The position numbers and the translations under genes were made by a program. Of a stretch of DNA of 42,596 nucleotides, positions 26,946 through 34,794 are shown piece after piece. Numbering within the stretch: position 1 is the first letter of the stretch; each line of letters begins with the position of its first letter. The stretch is taken from the NCBI GenBank assembly GCA_903925975.1, contig CAIYHG010000031.1, positions 1-42,596 of the forward strand, written 5' to 3'. The notes under the pieces were generated by a model, which was not told the DNA's origin, searched no databases, and saw nothing but the letters and a program-made list of their open reading frames with translations. This stretch comes from an uncultured Acidobacteriia bacterium (GTDB lineage Bacteria > Acidobacteriota > Terriglobia > Bryobacterales > Bryobacteraceae).

Positions 26946-27017
26946 CCGCCGATTCACGCCGATGAACACGGATTGGAAGGGATTGGCTGATCCGCGTTGA
27001 CCGGTGTGAATCGGCGG
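26946..27017. repeat. long near-continuous hairpin element
   Basis: CCGCCGATTCAC (26946-26957) pairs perfectly with GTGAATCGGCGG (27006-27017). Pairing continues inward for 4 bp including one G-T wobble, and AACACGGAT (about 26964-26972) pairs with ATCCGCGTT (about 26990-26998) with one mismatch, so nearly the whole 72 nt can fold. It lies 16 nt after the prmA stop. It resembles dispersed non-coding repeats of the CGATGAACACGGAT kind found in many environmental genomes, though that comparison is from memory. It may also act as a terminator. Confidence 0.6.
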
Positions 27018-27032
27018 ACGAATACTTAAACA

Positions 27033-27058
27033 TGGGGCAGGCCGGGAGGCCTACCCCA
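27033..27058. repeat. palindrome between convergent genes, element 2
   Basis: TGGGG-C-AGGCC (27033-27043) pairs with GGCCT-A-CCCCA (27048-27058) with a single internal mismatch and a 4-nt loop. It sits 5 nt after the superoxide dismutase stop, between that gene and convergent prmA. It shares the TGGGGCAG start with the element at 24053. Confidence 0.55.
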
Positions 27059-27063
27059 CTGGG

Positions 27064-27675
27064 CTACTTTGCGGCTAGGAACCGCGATTCCACTTCCGGC
27101 CAGTTCACTACGTTCCACCACGCTCCGATGTAGTCCGCGCGGCGGTTCTGGTATTTCAGGTAGTAAGCGTGTTCCCACACGTCCAGCGTGAGAAGCGGCT
27201 TCTTGCCTTCGGAAAGCGGGCTGTCCTGATTCGCCGTGGAGATGATTTCGAGCTTCCCGCCCGCCGCCACCAGCCACGCCCAACCGGAACCGAACCGCGT
27301 GAGTCCAGCCTGGCCGAACTTCTCCTTGAAGGTTTCGAAGCTGCCGAAGGTGGATTGAATTGCCTCGGCCACGGCGCCGGTGGGGGCTCCGCCGGCGTTC
27401 GGCGCCATCATCTTCCAGAACGTATTGTGATTGAGTACGCCCCCGCCGTTATTGCGTACGGCCGTGCGAATGTTCTCGGGAACGGCGGCGAGGTTGTTGG
27501 CCAGCAACTCCTCTAAGCTCTTGCCTTCCAGGGCGGGTTGCCCTTCGAGCACCTTGTTCAGGTTGGCAACGTAGGTAGCATGATGCTTGCCATGGTGGAT
27601 CTCCATGGTCGCCTTATCGACGAACGGTTCCAGTGCGTCGGGCGCGTAGGGCAGAGTTGGTAGCGTGAATGCCAT
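27064..27675 (-). CDS. superoxide dismutase, Mn/Fe family
   Basis: Converts superoxide to oxygen and hydrogen peroxide using a single Mn or Fe ion, 203 residues. Metal ligands are His27 ([13 protein letters not shown]), His83 ([10 protein letters not shown]), Asp165 and His169 ([19 protein letters not shown]). The Gln in TANQDSPL is the position typical of Mn or cambialistic enzymes, but metal use is not settled by sequence, so sodA or sodB is not assigned. The start at 27675 has a strong AAGGAGAT ribosome-binding site 7 nt upstream; an upstream in-frame extension to 27912 runs into gatA and is rejected. There is no signal peptide, so it is cytoplasmic. TATAAC at 27703-27708 (minus strand) may be its -10. 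Confidence 0.95.
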   Translation of the reverse strand: MAFTLPTLPYAPDALEPFVDKATMEIHHGKHHATYVANLNKVLEGQPALEGKSLEELLANNLAAVPENIRTAVRNNGGGVLNHNTFWKMMAPNAGGAPTGAVAEAIQSTFGSFETFKEKFGQAGLTRFGSGWAWLVAAGGKLEIISTANQDSPLSEGKKPLLTLDVWEHAYYLKYQNRRADYIGAWWNVVNWPEVESRFLAAK

Positions 27676-27761
27676 TTCGATCTCCTTAAATTTCCTCGTT
27701 AAGTTATATTGATGCGCGCGGCGGCGAAATGTCGCCGCGCATTGCAGAAATTTGTGCGTTT

Positions 27762-27777
27762 CGCCCGAAAACGGGCG
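27762..27777 (-). terminator. hairpin after gatA
   Basis: On the minus strand CGCCCG-TTTT-CGGGCG forms a 6-bp stem with a tetraloop, 12 nt after the gatA stop. There is no T-run behind it. A second small dyad, GCGGCG/CGCCGC at 27721-27738, follows. Together they may separate gatA from the superoxide dismutase gene. Confidence 0.35.
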
Positions 27778-27788
27778 GACCGGCTGGC

Positions 27789-29219
27789 CTACGCCGTCTG
27801 CTCGAAGGCGGCGGCGATGCGGAACATGGTCGCCTCGTCGAAGTGTTTCGTCAGAATCTGCATTCCCACGGGCAGTCCATCGGGTGTTTCCCCGCATGGC
27901 ACGCTCATGCACGGGATTCCAGCCAGGCTGCCGGTGATGGTGTAGATATCGGAGAGGTACATGGCGATGGGGTCGTCCACCTTCTCGCCGAGCTTGAATG
28001 CCGGGAAAGGCGATACGGGGGCGATCACCGCGTCCACTTCCTCGAAAGCACGGGCGAAATCACGTGCCACGAGCGCGCGGACCTTCTGGGCTTTCAGATA
28101 GTAGGCATCGTAGTAGCCGGAGCTGAGAACGTACGTACCCAACATGATGCGGCGCTTGCACTCCGCGCCGAAGCCCTCGCCGCGTGTGTTGCGATACATA
28201 TCGGAGAGCGTCTCCGAGTGTTCCGAGCGGGAGGTGTACCGCACGCCGTCGTAGCGGGCCAGATTGGAGCTGGCTTCGGCAGTCGCAATGATGTAGTAGC
28301 TGGCGATGGCGTATTCGGTGTTGGGAAGACTGATGTCACGCACGTCGCAGCCAAGGCGCTGGAGCGCGTCCACGGCGCGGCCGAGCGGCGCGCCGGTTTC
28401 GGGCGTCAGATCCTTGAAATATTCGCGCGGAAGCCCCAGCCGCAGGCCCTTCACGCCGGCGCCGAGGCCCGCTGAGTAATCCGGAACGGGCGTTTCGGCG
28501 GATGTGGCGTCACGAACATCGCGCCCGGCGATCACGCCGAGAAGCGTCGCGGCATCCTTCACATTCCGCGCAAACGGGCCGATGTGGTCGAGCGAACTGG
28601 CGAAGGCCGTCAGCCCGTAGCGAGAGACTCGTCCGTATGTGGGAGTGACTCCGACCACGCCGCAAAAGGATGCGGGCTGCCGGATGGAGCCGCCGGTATC
28701 GGAGCCGAGCGAAACCACGGCAGTGCCCTGAGCCACCACGGCGGCTGATCCGCCGCTCGATCCGCCGGGGACGCGGTCGAGGGCCACGGGATTGCGCACG
28801 GGGCCGAACGCGGAATTCTCGTTCGACGACCCCATGGCGAACTCGTCGCAGTTGGTCTTGCCGAGAATCACGCCGCCGGCAGCTTCGAGGCGTTCGATGG
28901 CCGTGGCGTTGTAAGGAGGAACGTAGTTGGCGAGTAGCTTCGAGCCGCAGGTGGTCGTGAAACCCTTGGTGAGAATCACGTCCTTGACGGCCACGGGGAC
29001 TCCGGCGAGTGGGCCGGCGTCTTCGCCGCGCGCGATGCGTTCGTCCACCGCGCGGGCCGCGCCGAGCGCGCGCTCAGGCGCGAGGCGCAGGTAGGCGTTG
29101 GTCTTCGGGTTTTCGGCCTCGGCGAAACGCAGCGCCTCGGAGGCGAGCTCCACCGCGCTGAAACGGCGCGAACGCAAGCCGTCGCGAATGATGTCAATCG
29201 TAAGAGAAGAGATATCCAT
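27789..29219 (-). CDS. gatA: Asp-tRNA(Asn)/Glu-tRNA(Gln) amidotransferase subunit A
   Basis: Amidase subunit of GatCAB, which converts misacylated Glu-tRNA(Gln) or Asp-tRNA(Asn) to the correct amide form using glutamine. The 476-residue protein carries the amidase Lys-Ser-Ser triad Lys79 (VAVKDV), Ser154 ([10 protein letters not shown]) and Ser178 ([14 protein letters not shown]), the same numbering as recalled for Staphylococcus aureus GatA. It starts at ATG 29219, 50 nt behind gatC, in the same operon. gatB is not in this window, so the complex is completed from elsewhere. Confidence 0.96.
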   Translation of the reverse strand: MDISSLTIDIIRDGLRSRRFSAVELASEALRFAEAENPKTNAYLRLAPERALGAARAVDERIARGEDAGPLAGVPVAVKDVILTKGFTTTCGSKLLANYVPPYNATAIERLEAAGGVILGKTNCDEFAMGSSNENSAFGPVRNPVALDRVPGGSSGGSAAVVAQGTAVVSLGSDTGGSIRQPASFCGVVGVTPTYGRVSRYGLTAFASSLDHIGPFARNVKDAATLLGVIAGRDVRDATSAETPVPDYSAGLGAGVKGLRLGLPREYFKDLTPETGAPLGRAVDALQRLGCDVRDISLPNTEYAIASYYIIATAEASSNLARYDGVRYTSRSEHSETLSDMYRNTRGEGFGAECKRRIMLGTYVLSSGYYDAYYLKAQKVRALVARDFARAFEEVDAVIAPVSPFPAFKLGEKVDDPIAMYLSDIYTITGSLAGIPCMSVPCGETPDGLPVGMQILTKHFDEATMFRIAAAFEQTA

Positions 29220-29269
29220 GGGATCTTTCGCCGAAACCGCTCAGGCGCGGGCCTCCGTTCCCTTCGGGT

Positions 29270-29563
29270 CTATCGCTCGATGACTCTGGGCACTTTGAAG
29301 AGCCCGGGGCCGCGCATCGGCGCGTTGGCCAGCGCGGCATCGTTGCCCAACGGCGGCGCGGGGACATCGGCGCGCAACTCCGCAGTTTGTTCCACCAGCA
29401 CCTGAGCCATGGGCGCCACGCCCGCCACGTCGAGTTCGTTGAGCTTGTCTATGTGTTCGAGAATGCCGTCGAGGTCGGCGCGGAACTTCGCAACCTCGGC
29501 ATCGTCGAGCTTCAAGTTGGCCAGTCCGGCCACGTACCGCACTTCGTCTTCCGTTATCTTCAC
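29270..29563 (-). CDS. gatC: Asp-tRNA(Asn)/Glu-tRNA(Gln) amidotransferase subunit C
   Basis: Small subunit that stabilises the GatA-GatB interface, 97 residues, the normal length. The N-terminal helices start ITEDEVRYVAGLANLKL, followed by the conserved hydrophobic pattern ILEHIDKLNELDV. The C-terminal region ends GPGLFKVPRVIER, close to the family pattern FKVPKVIE. The start at 29563 overlaps the end of the upstream DUF721 gene by 4 nt (ATGA), showing translational coupling. gatA follows after 50 nt. Confidence 0.93.
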   Translation of the reverse strand: MKITEDEVRYVAGLANLKLDDAEVAKFRADLDGILEHIDKLNELDVAGVAPMAQVLVEQTAELRADVPAPPLGNDAALANAPMRGPGLFKVPRVIER

Positions 29564-29961
29564 GCGAGCGCCTTATTGCGGGATGCCCTATAAATGGAAC
29601 GCAGCACCGGGTCCGCGATGCCCGCCGCGTCGTCGGGAACGGCCAAGGGCATGGCTAGCGCGGCGCGCTCCGGTTCCCGCCGCCTGGGAACGATGCGGAA
29701 CTCAACATCCGCGACAACTCCGGGACCCAGGCACTGATCGAGCTTGCCCAGAATCTGCTTGGAGAGGGTAAATAACTGCCGCTGCCAAATGCGGTCTTCC
29801 ACCTCGACGATCAAGCGGGTTCGGACCATGCGGACAGCGCGAGTGTGCGCGGCTATCTTCTTGCCCACCGATTCGGGCCACGCGCCGCATGCCAGTTGTT
29901 CGTCGCTGATTGCCTCGGCTGGCAGCCTCAGCTTGCGAATGAGTTTGCTGGCGCGCTCCAT
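29560..29961 (-). CDS. DUF721 (DciA-like) protein
   Basis: A small basic protein of about 133 residues with the DUF721 core: WPESVGKKIAAHTRAVRMVR, then LIVEVEDRIWQRQLFTLSKQILGKL, the usual LxVxVxxxxWxxeL pattern. DUF721 includes DciA, the replicative-helicase loader of many bacteria, but such short proteins can also be uncharacterised paralogues. MERASKLIRKL at 29961 is the preferred start; the frame is open to 30009. It heads the gatC-gatA transcription unit and its stop overlaps the gatC start by 4 nt. Confidence 0.72.
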   Translation of the reverse strand: MERASKLIRKLRLPAEAISDEQLACGAWPESVGKKIAAHTRAVRMVRTRLIVEVEDRIWQRQLFTLSKQILGKLDQCLGPGVVADVEFRIVPRRREPERAALAMPLAVPDDAAGIADPVLRSIYRASRNKALA

Positions 29962-30031
29962 GTGGTGGAAACGGACAATTTTACCATGCGCCGCGCGCAA
30001 TGAAGCCAAATTCCGCGGCGTTCCGATCCCG

Positions 30032-30037
30032 TATAAT
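30032..30037 (+). promoter_or_regulatory. -10 element of the phosphofructokinase gene
   Basis: A perfect TATAAT lies 45 nt before the ATG at 30083. No good -35 is visible at 17 nt spacing. The leader that follows holds the strong ribosome-binding site GGAGGAG at 30071-30077. Confidence 0.5.
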
Positions 30038-30082
30038 TAGGGGTTTATCCAACCGGATACGCAACTCATCGGAGGAGAGCGA

Positions 30083-31255
30083 ATGGCAGCCAAGAAGATT
30101 GGAATCCTGACGGGCGGCGGCGACGTGCCGGGCCTGAACGCGGTAATCAAGCGCGTAGCCCTGCGAAGTGCGGAACTGGGATGGGAAGCCGTTGGAATCC
30201 GCCGGGGCTGGGAAGGCTTGACGCATATCGACTTGCGCGACCCCGCCAGCCGTGACAGGTATCTTCTTCCTCTGACGACACCCGTTGTGTACGCGATCGA
30301 CCGGATCGGCGGCACCTTCCTGAAGAGTTCGCGGACAAATCCATTGAAGATGAAATCGGTCCCGCCGGTTCTCTCCGGCCGGGAATTCCCGCAGCGCGAA
30401 TCCAAAGGCAGCAACGTCTACGATGTGACCAAGGCTGTATTGGAGAATATCGAAACGCTCGGACTCGATTATCTGGTGGCCATCGGCGGCGACGATACGC
30501 TCAGCTATGCGGCGGAACTTCACCGGCAGGGCGTGGCCATCATGGCCGTTCCCAAGACGATGGATAACGACGTGCGGAACACCGAATACTGCATCGGTTT
30601 CTCCACGGCGATTACGCGCGCCATGGGCGCGGTGGAGCGCCAGGAGACCACGGTATCTTCGCACGAGCGCATCGGCGTGTTCCGCGTGTTCGGGCGCGAC
30701 GCCGGTTACACGGCACTATACACGGCGCACGTCACCTCGGCGCGCTGCGGCATTCCGGAGTACAAGTTCAACGTCGAAGAAATGGTCAAAATGCTGGTGG
30801 ACGAAAAGCGGCGCAACCCGCTCAACTACTCGGTGGCGATTCTTTCCGAAGGCGCCGCGTGGGAAGGCTACCAGGTGAAGTCCTACGGGGAACCCGATGC
30901 GTTCGGGCATCGCAAGAAGATGAGCGTCGCCGAAGACCTGGGCGCGCAGATCAAAACGCTCAGCGGCGAAGACACCGTGATCAGCGACTTGACCTACGAA
31001 CTGCGCTCGGGCAGTCCCGACCCGGTGGACCGCATCGTAGCATCCACATTCGCGGGAATGGTGATGGATACGCTCGAAGCGGGCAGGCACGGGTTCATGA
31101 CCGCGATCCAGAATGGATGCTACGCGCTGGCCGAAATCCCCGATCCGAAGTTGGGGCCCAGGAAAGTGGACGTCGCAACCATGTACGACACCGCGCAATA
31201 CCGCCCAACCTACAACAACAAGATCGGGCTGCCGCTGTTCCTGATCAAGGCGTGA
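30083..31255 (+). CDS. 6-phosphofructokinase, pyrophosphate-type residues
   Basis: Phosphorylates fructose 6-phosphate to the 1,6-bisphosphate in glycolysis, 390 residues. The nucleotide-binding start is GILTGGGDVPGLNAVI. The active site reads IGGDDT with Asp138 in place of the Gly found in ATP-dependent PfkA (GGDGS), and PKTMDND with Lys158 in place of the Gly of PGTIDND. Both changes are the accepted signature of pyrophosphate-dependent enzymes. Other motifs are the IGFSTAITRAMGAVE helix, MVMDTLEAGRHGFM and a C-terminal NNKIGLPL. The GGAGGAG ribosome-binding site is 5 nt before ATG 30083. A methyltransferase gene follows after 4 nt. Confidence 0.9.
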   Translation: MAAKKIGILTGGGDVPGLNAVIKRVALRSAELGWEAVGIRRGWEGLTHIDLRDPASRDRYLLPLTTPVVYAIDRIGGTFLKSSRTNPLKMKSVPPVLSGREFPQRESKGSNVYDVTKAVLENIETLGLDYLVAIGGDDTLSYAAELHRQGVAIMAVPKTMDNDVRNTEYCIGFSTAITRAMGAVERQETTVSSHERIGVFRVFGRDAGYTALYTAHVTSARCGIPEYKFNVEEMVKMLVDEKRRNPLNYSVAILSEGAAWEGYQVKSYGEPDAFGHRKKMSVAEDLGAQIKTLSGEDTVISDLTYELRSGSPDPVDRIVASTFAGMVMDTLEAGRHGFMTAIQNGCYALAEIPDPKLGPRKVDVATMYDTAQYRPTYNNKIGLPLFLIKA

Positions 31256-31259
31256 GCGC

Positions 31260-31931
31260 TTGAACTGGCGGCGCATTTTCGGCGGGGCCGCAACGCCTGG
31301 CGGCTCGAAATCAGGCAGGGCGGAACAGTTGACTCCCGAACTGCGAGCGCGCATCCGGACGTCTTTCGACGCAGCCTCGCGCGACGACGAGAATTTTCCC
31401 GCTACCATCGATCCGCGCATCTACCACGTGAAGCTGATTCGCGAGCACCTGGGCGACATGCGCGGGAAACGCGTCCTCGACGTGGGCTGTGGCAAGGGCC
31501 GCTTCGCGCGCGTCTTCCAGGAGCAAGAACCTGGGGCCGAACTGTGGGGCCTGGATATTTCCGAAGAGATGCTGCGCTTCGTCCCCGAGGGAATCCACAC
31601 GCGCGCGGCGTCAATGACCGAACTGCCGTTCGAAGACGCGTTCTTCGATGGCGCCTATGCCACCGAATCGCTGGAGCACGCCGTCGAAATCGAAAAGGCC
31701 GTAAGCGAAATCTGCCGTGTGGTGAAGCCCGGCGGACGCATTGTTGTGATCGATAAGAATGCCGAGCAGTGGGGCCGGTTGAATACGCCGGAGTGGGAGC
31801 GCTGGTTCACTCGGAAGGAACTGGAGACCATGCTCAAACGCCATTGCCGCAAGGTATCGAGCCGGGTCATCTCGTACTGGGAAGACGTGGAGCCGGATGG
31901 ATTGTTCCTTGCCTGGCTGGCGGAGAAATAG
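31260..31931 (+). CDS. class I SAM-dependent methyltransferase
   Basis: A methyltransferase of 223 residues with unknown substrate. The SAM-binding motif I VLDVGCGKGRFARVFQE (about 72-88), the acidic residue of WGLDIS, the TELPFEDAFFDGAYATESLE region and the post-motif EICRVVKPGGRIVVIDK (about 150) are typical of the methyltransferase-11 family. It starts at TTG 31260, only 4 nt after the phosphofructokinase stop, with no strong ribosome-binding site, so it is presumably cotranscribed. A functional link to glycolysis is not evident. Confidence 0.83.
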   Translation: MNWRRIFGGAATPGGSKSGRAEQLTPELRARIRTSFDAASRDDENFPATIDPRIYHVKLIREHLGDMRGKRVLDVGCGKGRFARVFQEQEPGAELWGLDISEEMLRFVPEGIHTRAASMTELPFEDAFFDGAYATESLEHAVEIEKAVSEICRVVKPGGRIVVIDKNAEQWGRLNTPEWERWFTRKELETMLKRHCRKVSSRVISYWEDVEPDGLFLAWLAEK

Positions 31932-32016
31932 GAAGCGCCAAGAATGCCTCCCCCCGTACCCGGCATTATCATTAAGGGATCGCCGCTCCGGTTTGACCAG
32001 GCTTATCATAGAACGA

Positions 32017-32337
32017 ATGGGCATCGATGAGTCGGTACTGAACGAAGTCGTCCGCCGCGTACTGGCCGTGGCGAAGCCGGACAGGATCATTCTGTTCGGT
32101 TCGGCCGCAACAGGCCAGATGACCAAAGACAGTGACATCGACATCCTGATCGTCGAGCCGGTCCCCGAGAATCGCCACGAGGAGAGCGTCGCCATCACGG
32201 ATGCGATCGGCGACGTACGCTTCCCGGTCGACGTCAAGATCATTTCTTCCGAACGGTTCGAGGCCACAAAGAATATCATCGGCGGCATCGCCTACCCGGC
32301 GCACAAATACGGCAGGATACTCTATGAGGCCGCCTGA
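32017..32337 (+). CDS. MNT-type nucleotidyltransferase (antitoxin candidate)
   Basis: A minimal nucleotidyltransferase of 106 residues. The GSx10DxD motif is complete: Gly28-Ser29 in ILFGSAATGQ, then Asp40 and Asp42 in DSDIDILIV, with a likely third acidic residue in FPVDVKII. MNT proteins paired with HEPN proteins act as antitoxins, some by adding AMP to the toxin. ATG 32017 is chosen although the ribosome-binding site is weak; TTG 31993 in frame is possible, and a far upstream extension runs into the methyltransferase. It overlaps the HEPN gene by 14 nt. Confidence 0.85.
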   Translation: MGIDESVLNEVVRRVLAVAKPDRIILFGSAATGQMTKDSDIDILIVEPVPENRHEESVAITDAIGDVRFPVDVKIISSERFEATKNIIGGIAYPAHKYGRILYEAA

Positions 32338-32734
32338 GGACGAGATTCGGCTGCTGGTAGCAGAGTGGATCAGGAAGGCCGATTTGGATTTCAAGACCGC
32401 CGTCCGTCTCGGCGGTGAAGACGAGTTCCGGGACATTGTCGGATTCCATGCTCAGCAGGCGGCTGAGAAGTACCTCAAGGCTCTCCTCACCCGGCATCAG
32501 ATCGAATTTCCCAAGACTCACATCATCAGACGCCTGCTCATTCTGCTGGAGCCAGTGGATTCCACGATGGCGGAGGCCCTCGACGATGCGAATTGGTTGA
32601 GTCCCTTCGGCGCCGAAATTCGCTATCCCGGCGACCGGGTTGAGTCACTTCCTGGCGAAGAGTTGCGGGCTCGTCAACTCGCGCAAAGGGTCCGCGATGC
32701 GGTGATGGCAGTGCTCGACCCCTATCTCTCCTAA
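32324..32734 (+). CDS. HEPN-domain protein (toxin candidate)
   Basis: A HEPN protein of 136 residues. The helical core contains the RX4-6H ribonuclease motif, Arg36 to His42 in FRDIVGFH, running into AQQAAEKYLKALL, the usual HEPN helix. It starts at ATG 32324 inside the MNT gene, so the two are translationally coupled. HEPN-MNT pairs are widespread toxin-antitoxin or defence modules in which the HEPN protein cleaves RNA. Activity here is inferred from the motif and pairing. Confidence 0.83.
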   Translation: MRPPEDEIRLLVAEWIRKADLDFKTAVRLGGEDEFRDIVGFHAQQAAEKYLKALLTRHQIEFPKTHIIRRLLILLEPVDSTMAEALDDANWLSPFGAEIRYPGDRVESLPGEELRARQLAQRVRDAVMAVLDPYLS

Positions 32735-32844
32735 ACTGCCCCGCCATGATTCCGAGGAGCCTCGCCGGGGCCCGCATCGGTGCGCTCTCTACGCCCGCTT
32801 GTCGGTACAAGCATCCGTATCGCCCAGGATACTGAGCAGCGTAT

Positions 32845-32888
32845 CCCCCGAAACGGGGATTAACCTTTGCCGCGATATTGGCTATAAC
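32845..32888 (+). promoter_or_regulatory. second esterase promoter with CCCCC/GGGG dyad
   Basis: CCCCC-GAAA-CGGGG at 32845-32858 has the same layout as the first box of the 40-bp elements. Just behind it TTAACC (32860-32865) and TATAAC (32883-32888) are 17 nt apart, a normal -35/-10 pair. The second box CTAWTNGGTGTT is absent or badly degenerate. The GGAGGAG ribosome-binding site of the esterase follows at 32899-32905. Confidence 0.5.
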
Positions 32889-32907
32889 GGTCTTTCCTGG
32901 AGGAGCC

Positions 32908-34521
32908 ATGAATCAAATCAGAACCAACCTGTCGCGCAGCGCGATGCGGATGTCCGGCGCCGTGGCGCTGGCCATGTGTGCGACGGCGGCGTTGCACGCG
33001 CAAGTTGTCGTCAAGACAATACCCGGCGATCCGGTGAAGATCGAGAGCGGATCAATCGCCGGTCTGGCGTTGCCTAACGGCGTGAAGGAGTACCTCGGCG
33101 TGCCGTACGCCGCGCCGCCCGTGGGCCCGCTGCGCTGGCGCGAACCGCAGCCCGTGCAAGCCTGGGAGGGCGTGTACCAAGCAAACCGGTTCGGGAATAA
33201 GTGCCCGCAGACCGCCGACCTCACTCCCGAGGGCATGAGCGAGGATTGCCTCTTCCTGAACATTTGGGCGCCCGCAACAGCCAAGGCCGGCGCCAAGCTG
33301 CCCGTGATTCTCTACTTCCACGGCGGCGGCGATACCGGCAACTCCGGCGCGCGGCCGTTCTACAATGGCCGGACGCTGGCCGCCAACGGCGTCATTCATA
33401 TCACCGTGAACTGGCGGCTTGGCCCGTTCGCGCACTTTGCCAGCCCCGAACTGACGGCTGAGTCCCCCTTCCATTCATCCGGCAACTACGAGCACTACGA
33501 TCAACTCGCCGCGATGAAGTGGGTGCAGCGCAACATCGCTGCCTTTGGCGGCGACCCGGAGAACGTTACCCTCATGGGCCTGTCGAACGGCTCCATCAAG
33601 ATCGGCTACACCCAGGCGAGCCCCGTCACGAAGGGCCTGTACAAGCGCGTAATCGCTTTGAGCGGCTCCCCGATCGGGGGCGGCGCACCGATGGGGACTT
33701 CGACGCTCAAGGAATCGGAGCAAGACGGTCAGAAGTTCATGGCAGGTCTAGGGGCGAAGTCGCTTGCGGATATGCGTGCGATTCCCATGGTCCGGCTTCT
33801 GCAGGGCGTGCCCGATCTTACGTTGCGAGGCGCGGTGATTGACGGCTATCTGCTGACGGATACGCCCGACGCTATTTTTGCGGCCGGCAAGCAAGTGGAC
33901 GTGCCGGCGATCTACGGCAACTCGCGCGACGAATCGATGAGTTCGCTCGCGCGCCTCAAGACCGTTGCCGAGTTTCGTGACGCTGTCACGAAGATGGCCG
34001 GGCCCAAAGCCGACCAGCTACTGAAACTGTTCCCTGTATCGCGGGACGAAGACGTTCCGGCGGTTGCGACGAGGCTCGCGAACGCCGCCGAGTTCTCGCG
34101 CCAGATGGTGGGCCGGGCGCGGGCGCATGTAGCGACGGGCAAGACGCCGGTCTATCTCGATATGTTCGCGCGCGCTCCGGCGCTGCACGGATACGACCTG
34201 CCGTACTGGTTCGACATTCTGGACTTGCCGGGCGCCGTGGTGGATAGCGGACGGAAGATCGACGCCACCGACCACATGATTGCGCAAAAGATGAACGCCG
34301 CGATCGTGGCGTTCGTGAAGACGGGCGACCCGAGCACGCCGTCACTGAAATGGCCGCAGTATAGGCGCGACAACGAAGTGCGCATGGTCTTCGGAGATAC
34401 CGTGCAACCCCTGCCGGTGGACGAGGGCGTGAAGTTCTTCGTCGATAACCCGGATATCAAAGCGCCTGGCGCCGGCCCAGCCGCCGGAGCACCCGCGCGT
34501 CCCGCAGGGGCGCCGCTGTAA
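32908..34521 (+). CDS. secreted type-B carboxylesterase, paralogue
   Basis: An alpha/beta-hydrolase of the type-B carboxylesterase family, 537 residues, paralogous to the 11826 gene; both mature N-termini share PGDPV, a GVK-x-Y-x-GVP segment and LRW-EPQ. The signal peptide is about residues 1-31 (ending ALHAQ). The triad is Ser226 in GLSNGS, Glu342 in SRDESMSS and His427 in LHGYDLPYW. The nucleophile elbow reads GLSNG rather than the usual GESAG, which may alter the active-site shape. ATG 32908 has GGAGGAG directly upstream; the 30-nt upstream extension is rejected. The C-terminus is alanine/proline rich like its paralogue. The ester substrate is unknown. Confidence 0.88.
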   Translation: MNQIRTNLSRSAMRMSGAVALAMCATAALHAQVVVKTIPGDPVKIESGSIAGLALPNGVKEYLGVPYAAPPVGPLRWREPQPVQAWEGVYQANRFGNKCPQTADLTPEGMSEDCLFLNIWAPATAKAGAKLPVILYFHGGGDTGNSGARPFYNGRTLAANGVIHITVNWRLGPFAHFASPELTAESPFHSSGNYEHYDQLAAMKWVQRNIAAFGGDPENVTLMGLSNGSIKIGYTQASPVTKGLYKRVIALSGSPIGGGAPMGTSTLKESEQDGQKFMAGLGAKSLADMRAIPMVRLLQGVPDLTLRGAVIDGYLLTDTPDAIFAAGKQVDVPAIYGNSRDESMSSLARLKTVAEFRDAVTKMAGPKADQLLKLFPVSRDEDVPAVATRLANAAEFSRQMVGRARAHVATGKTPVYLDMFARAPALHGYDLPYWFDILDLPGAVVDSGRKIDATDHMIAQKMNAAIVAFVKTGDPSTPSLKWPQYRRDNEVRMVFGDTVQPLPVDEGVKFFVDNPDIKAPGAGPAAGAPARPAGAPL

Positions 34522-34579
34522 ACTCCAGATCACGGGGAATTGAACGAGCGCTGCGGCTTCGGCCCGGCGCTCGGTCTTT

Positions 34580-34759
34580 GTTCCGAGCCGCGACGGCGAG
34601 GGATCGGTGCGTGTGCGCTCCGATTAGCCCATAGGCAACTGAAGCACGCCAGCCCTCCACCAGACACTCAGAATTTCCCCGATGACCGATTCGATTTGCT
34701 GAAGCCCTCAGTCGGTGGGCGGGCTCGCGCACCGCTCCCTCGCCGTCGCGGCTCCGAAC
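34580..34759. repeat. inverted pair of 32-bp repeats
   Basis: Two 32-bp arms in opposite orientation, 34580-34611 and 34728-34759, match at 30 of 32 positions; the core of the left arm is GAGCCGCGACGGCGAGGG. The 116 nt between them have no ORF of note. The unit fills most of the 273-nt gap between the second esterase and the LOR/SDH gene and ends 20 nt before a -10-like hexamer. It resembles a paired REP-type element or a small non-autonomous mobile element; no flanking target duplication was recognised. Confidence 0.6.
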
Positions 34760-34779
34760 GGGCTTGTCGCCCTCTACGG

Positions 34780-34785
34780 TAAACT
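34780..34785 (+). promoter_or_regulatory. -10-like element before the LOR/SDH gene
   Basis: TAAACT ends 9 nt before ATG 34795 with no ribosome-binding site between, which suggests a leaderless or near-leaderless transcript like that proposed for gltB. No matching -35 was found. Confidence 0.3.
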
Positions 34786-34794
34786 GAAGATTCT

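Noticed and set aside
27880..27905. GGGTGTTTCC with CCCCGCATGG in gatA resembling the element
   Set aside because: It lies inside a conserved coding region and the order and spacing of the boxes are wrong.
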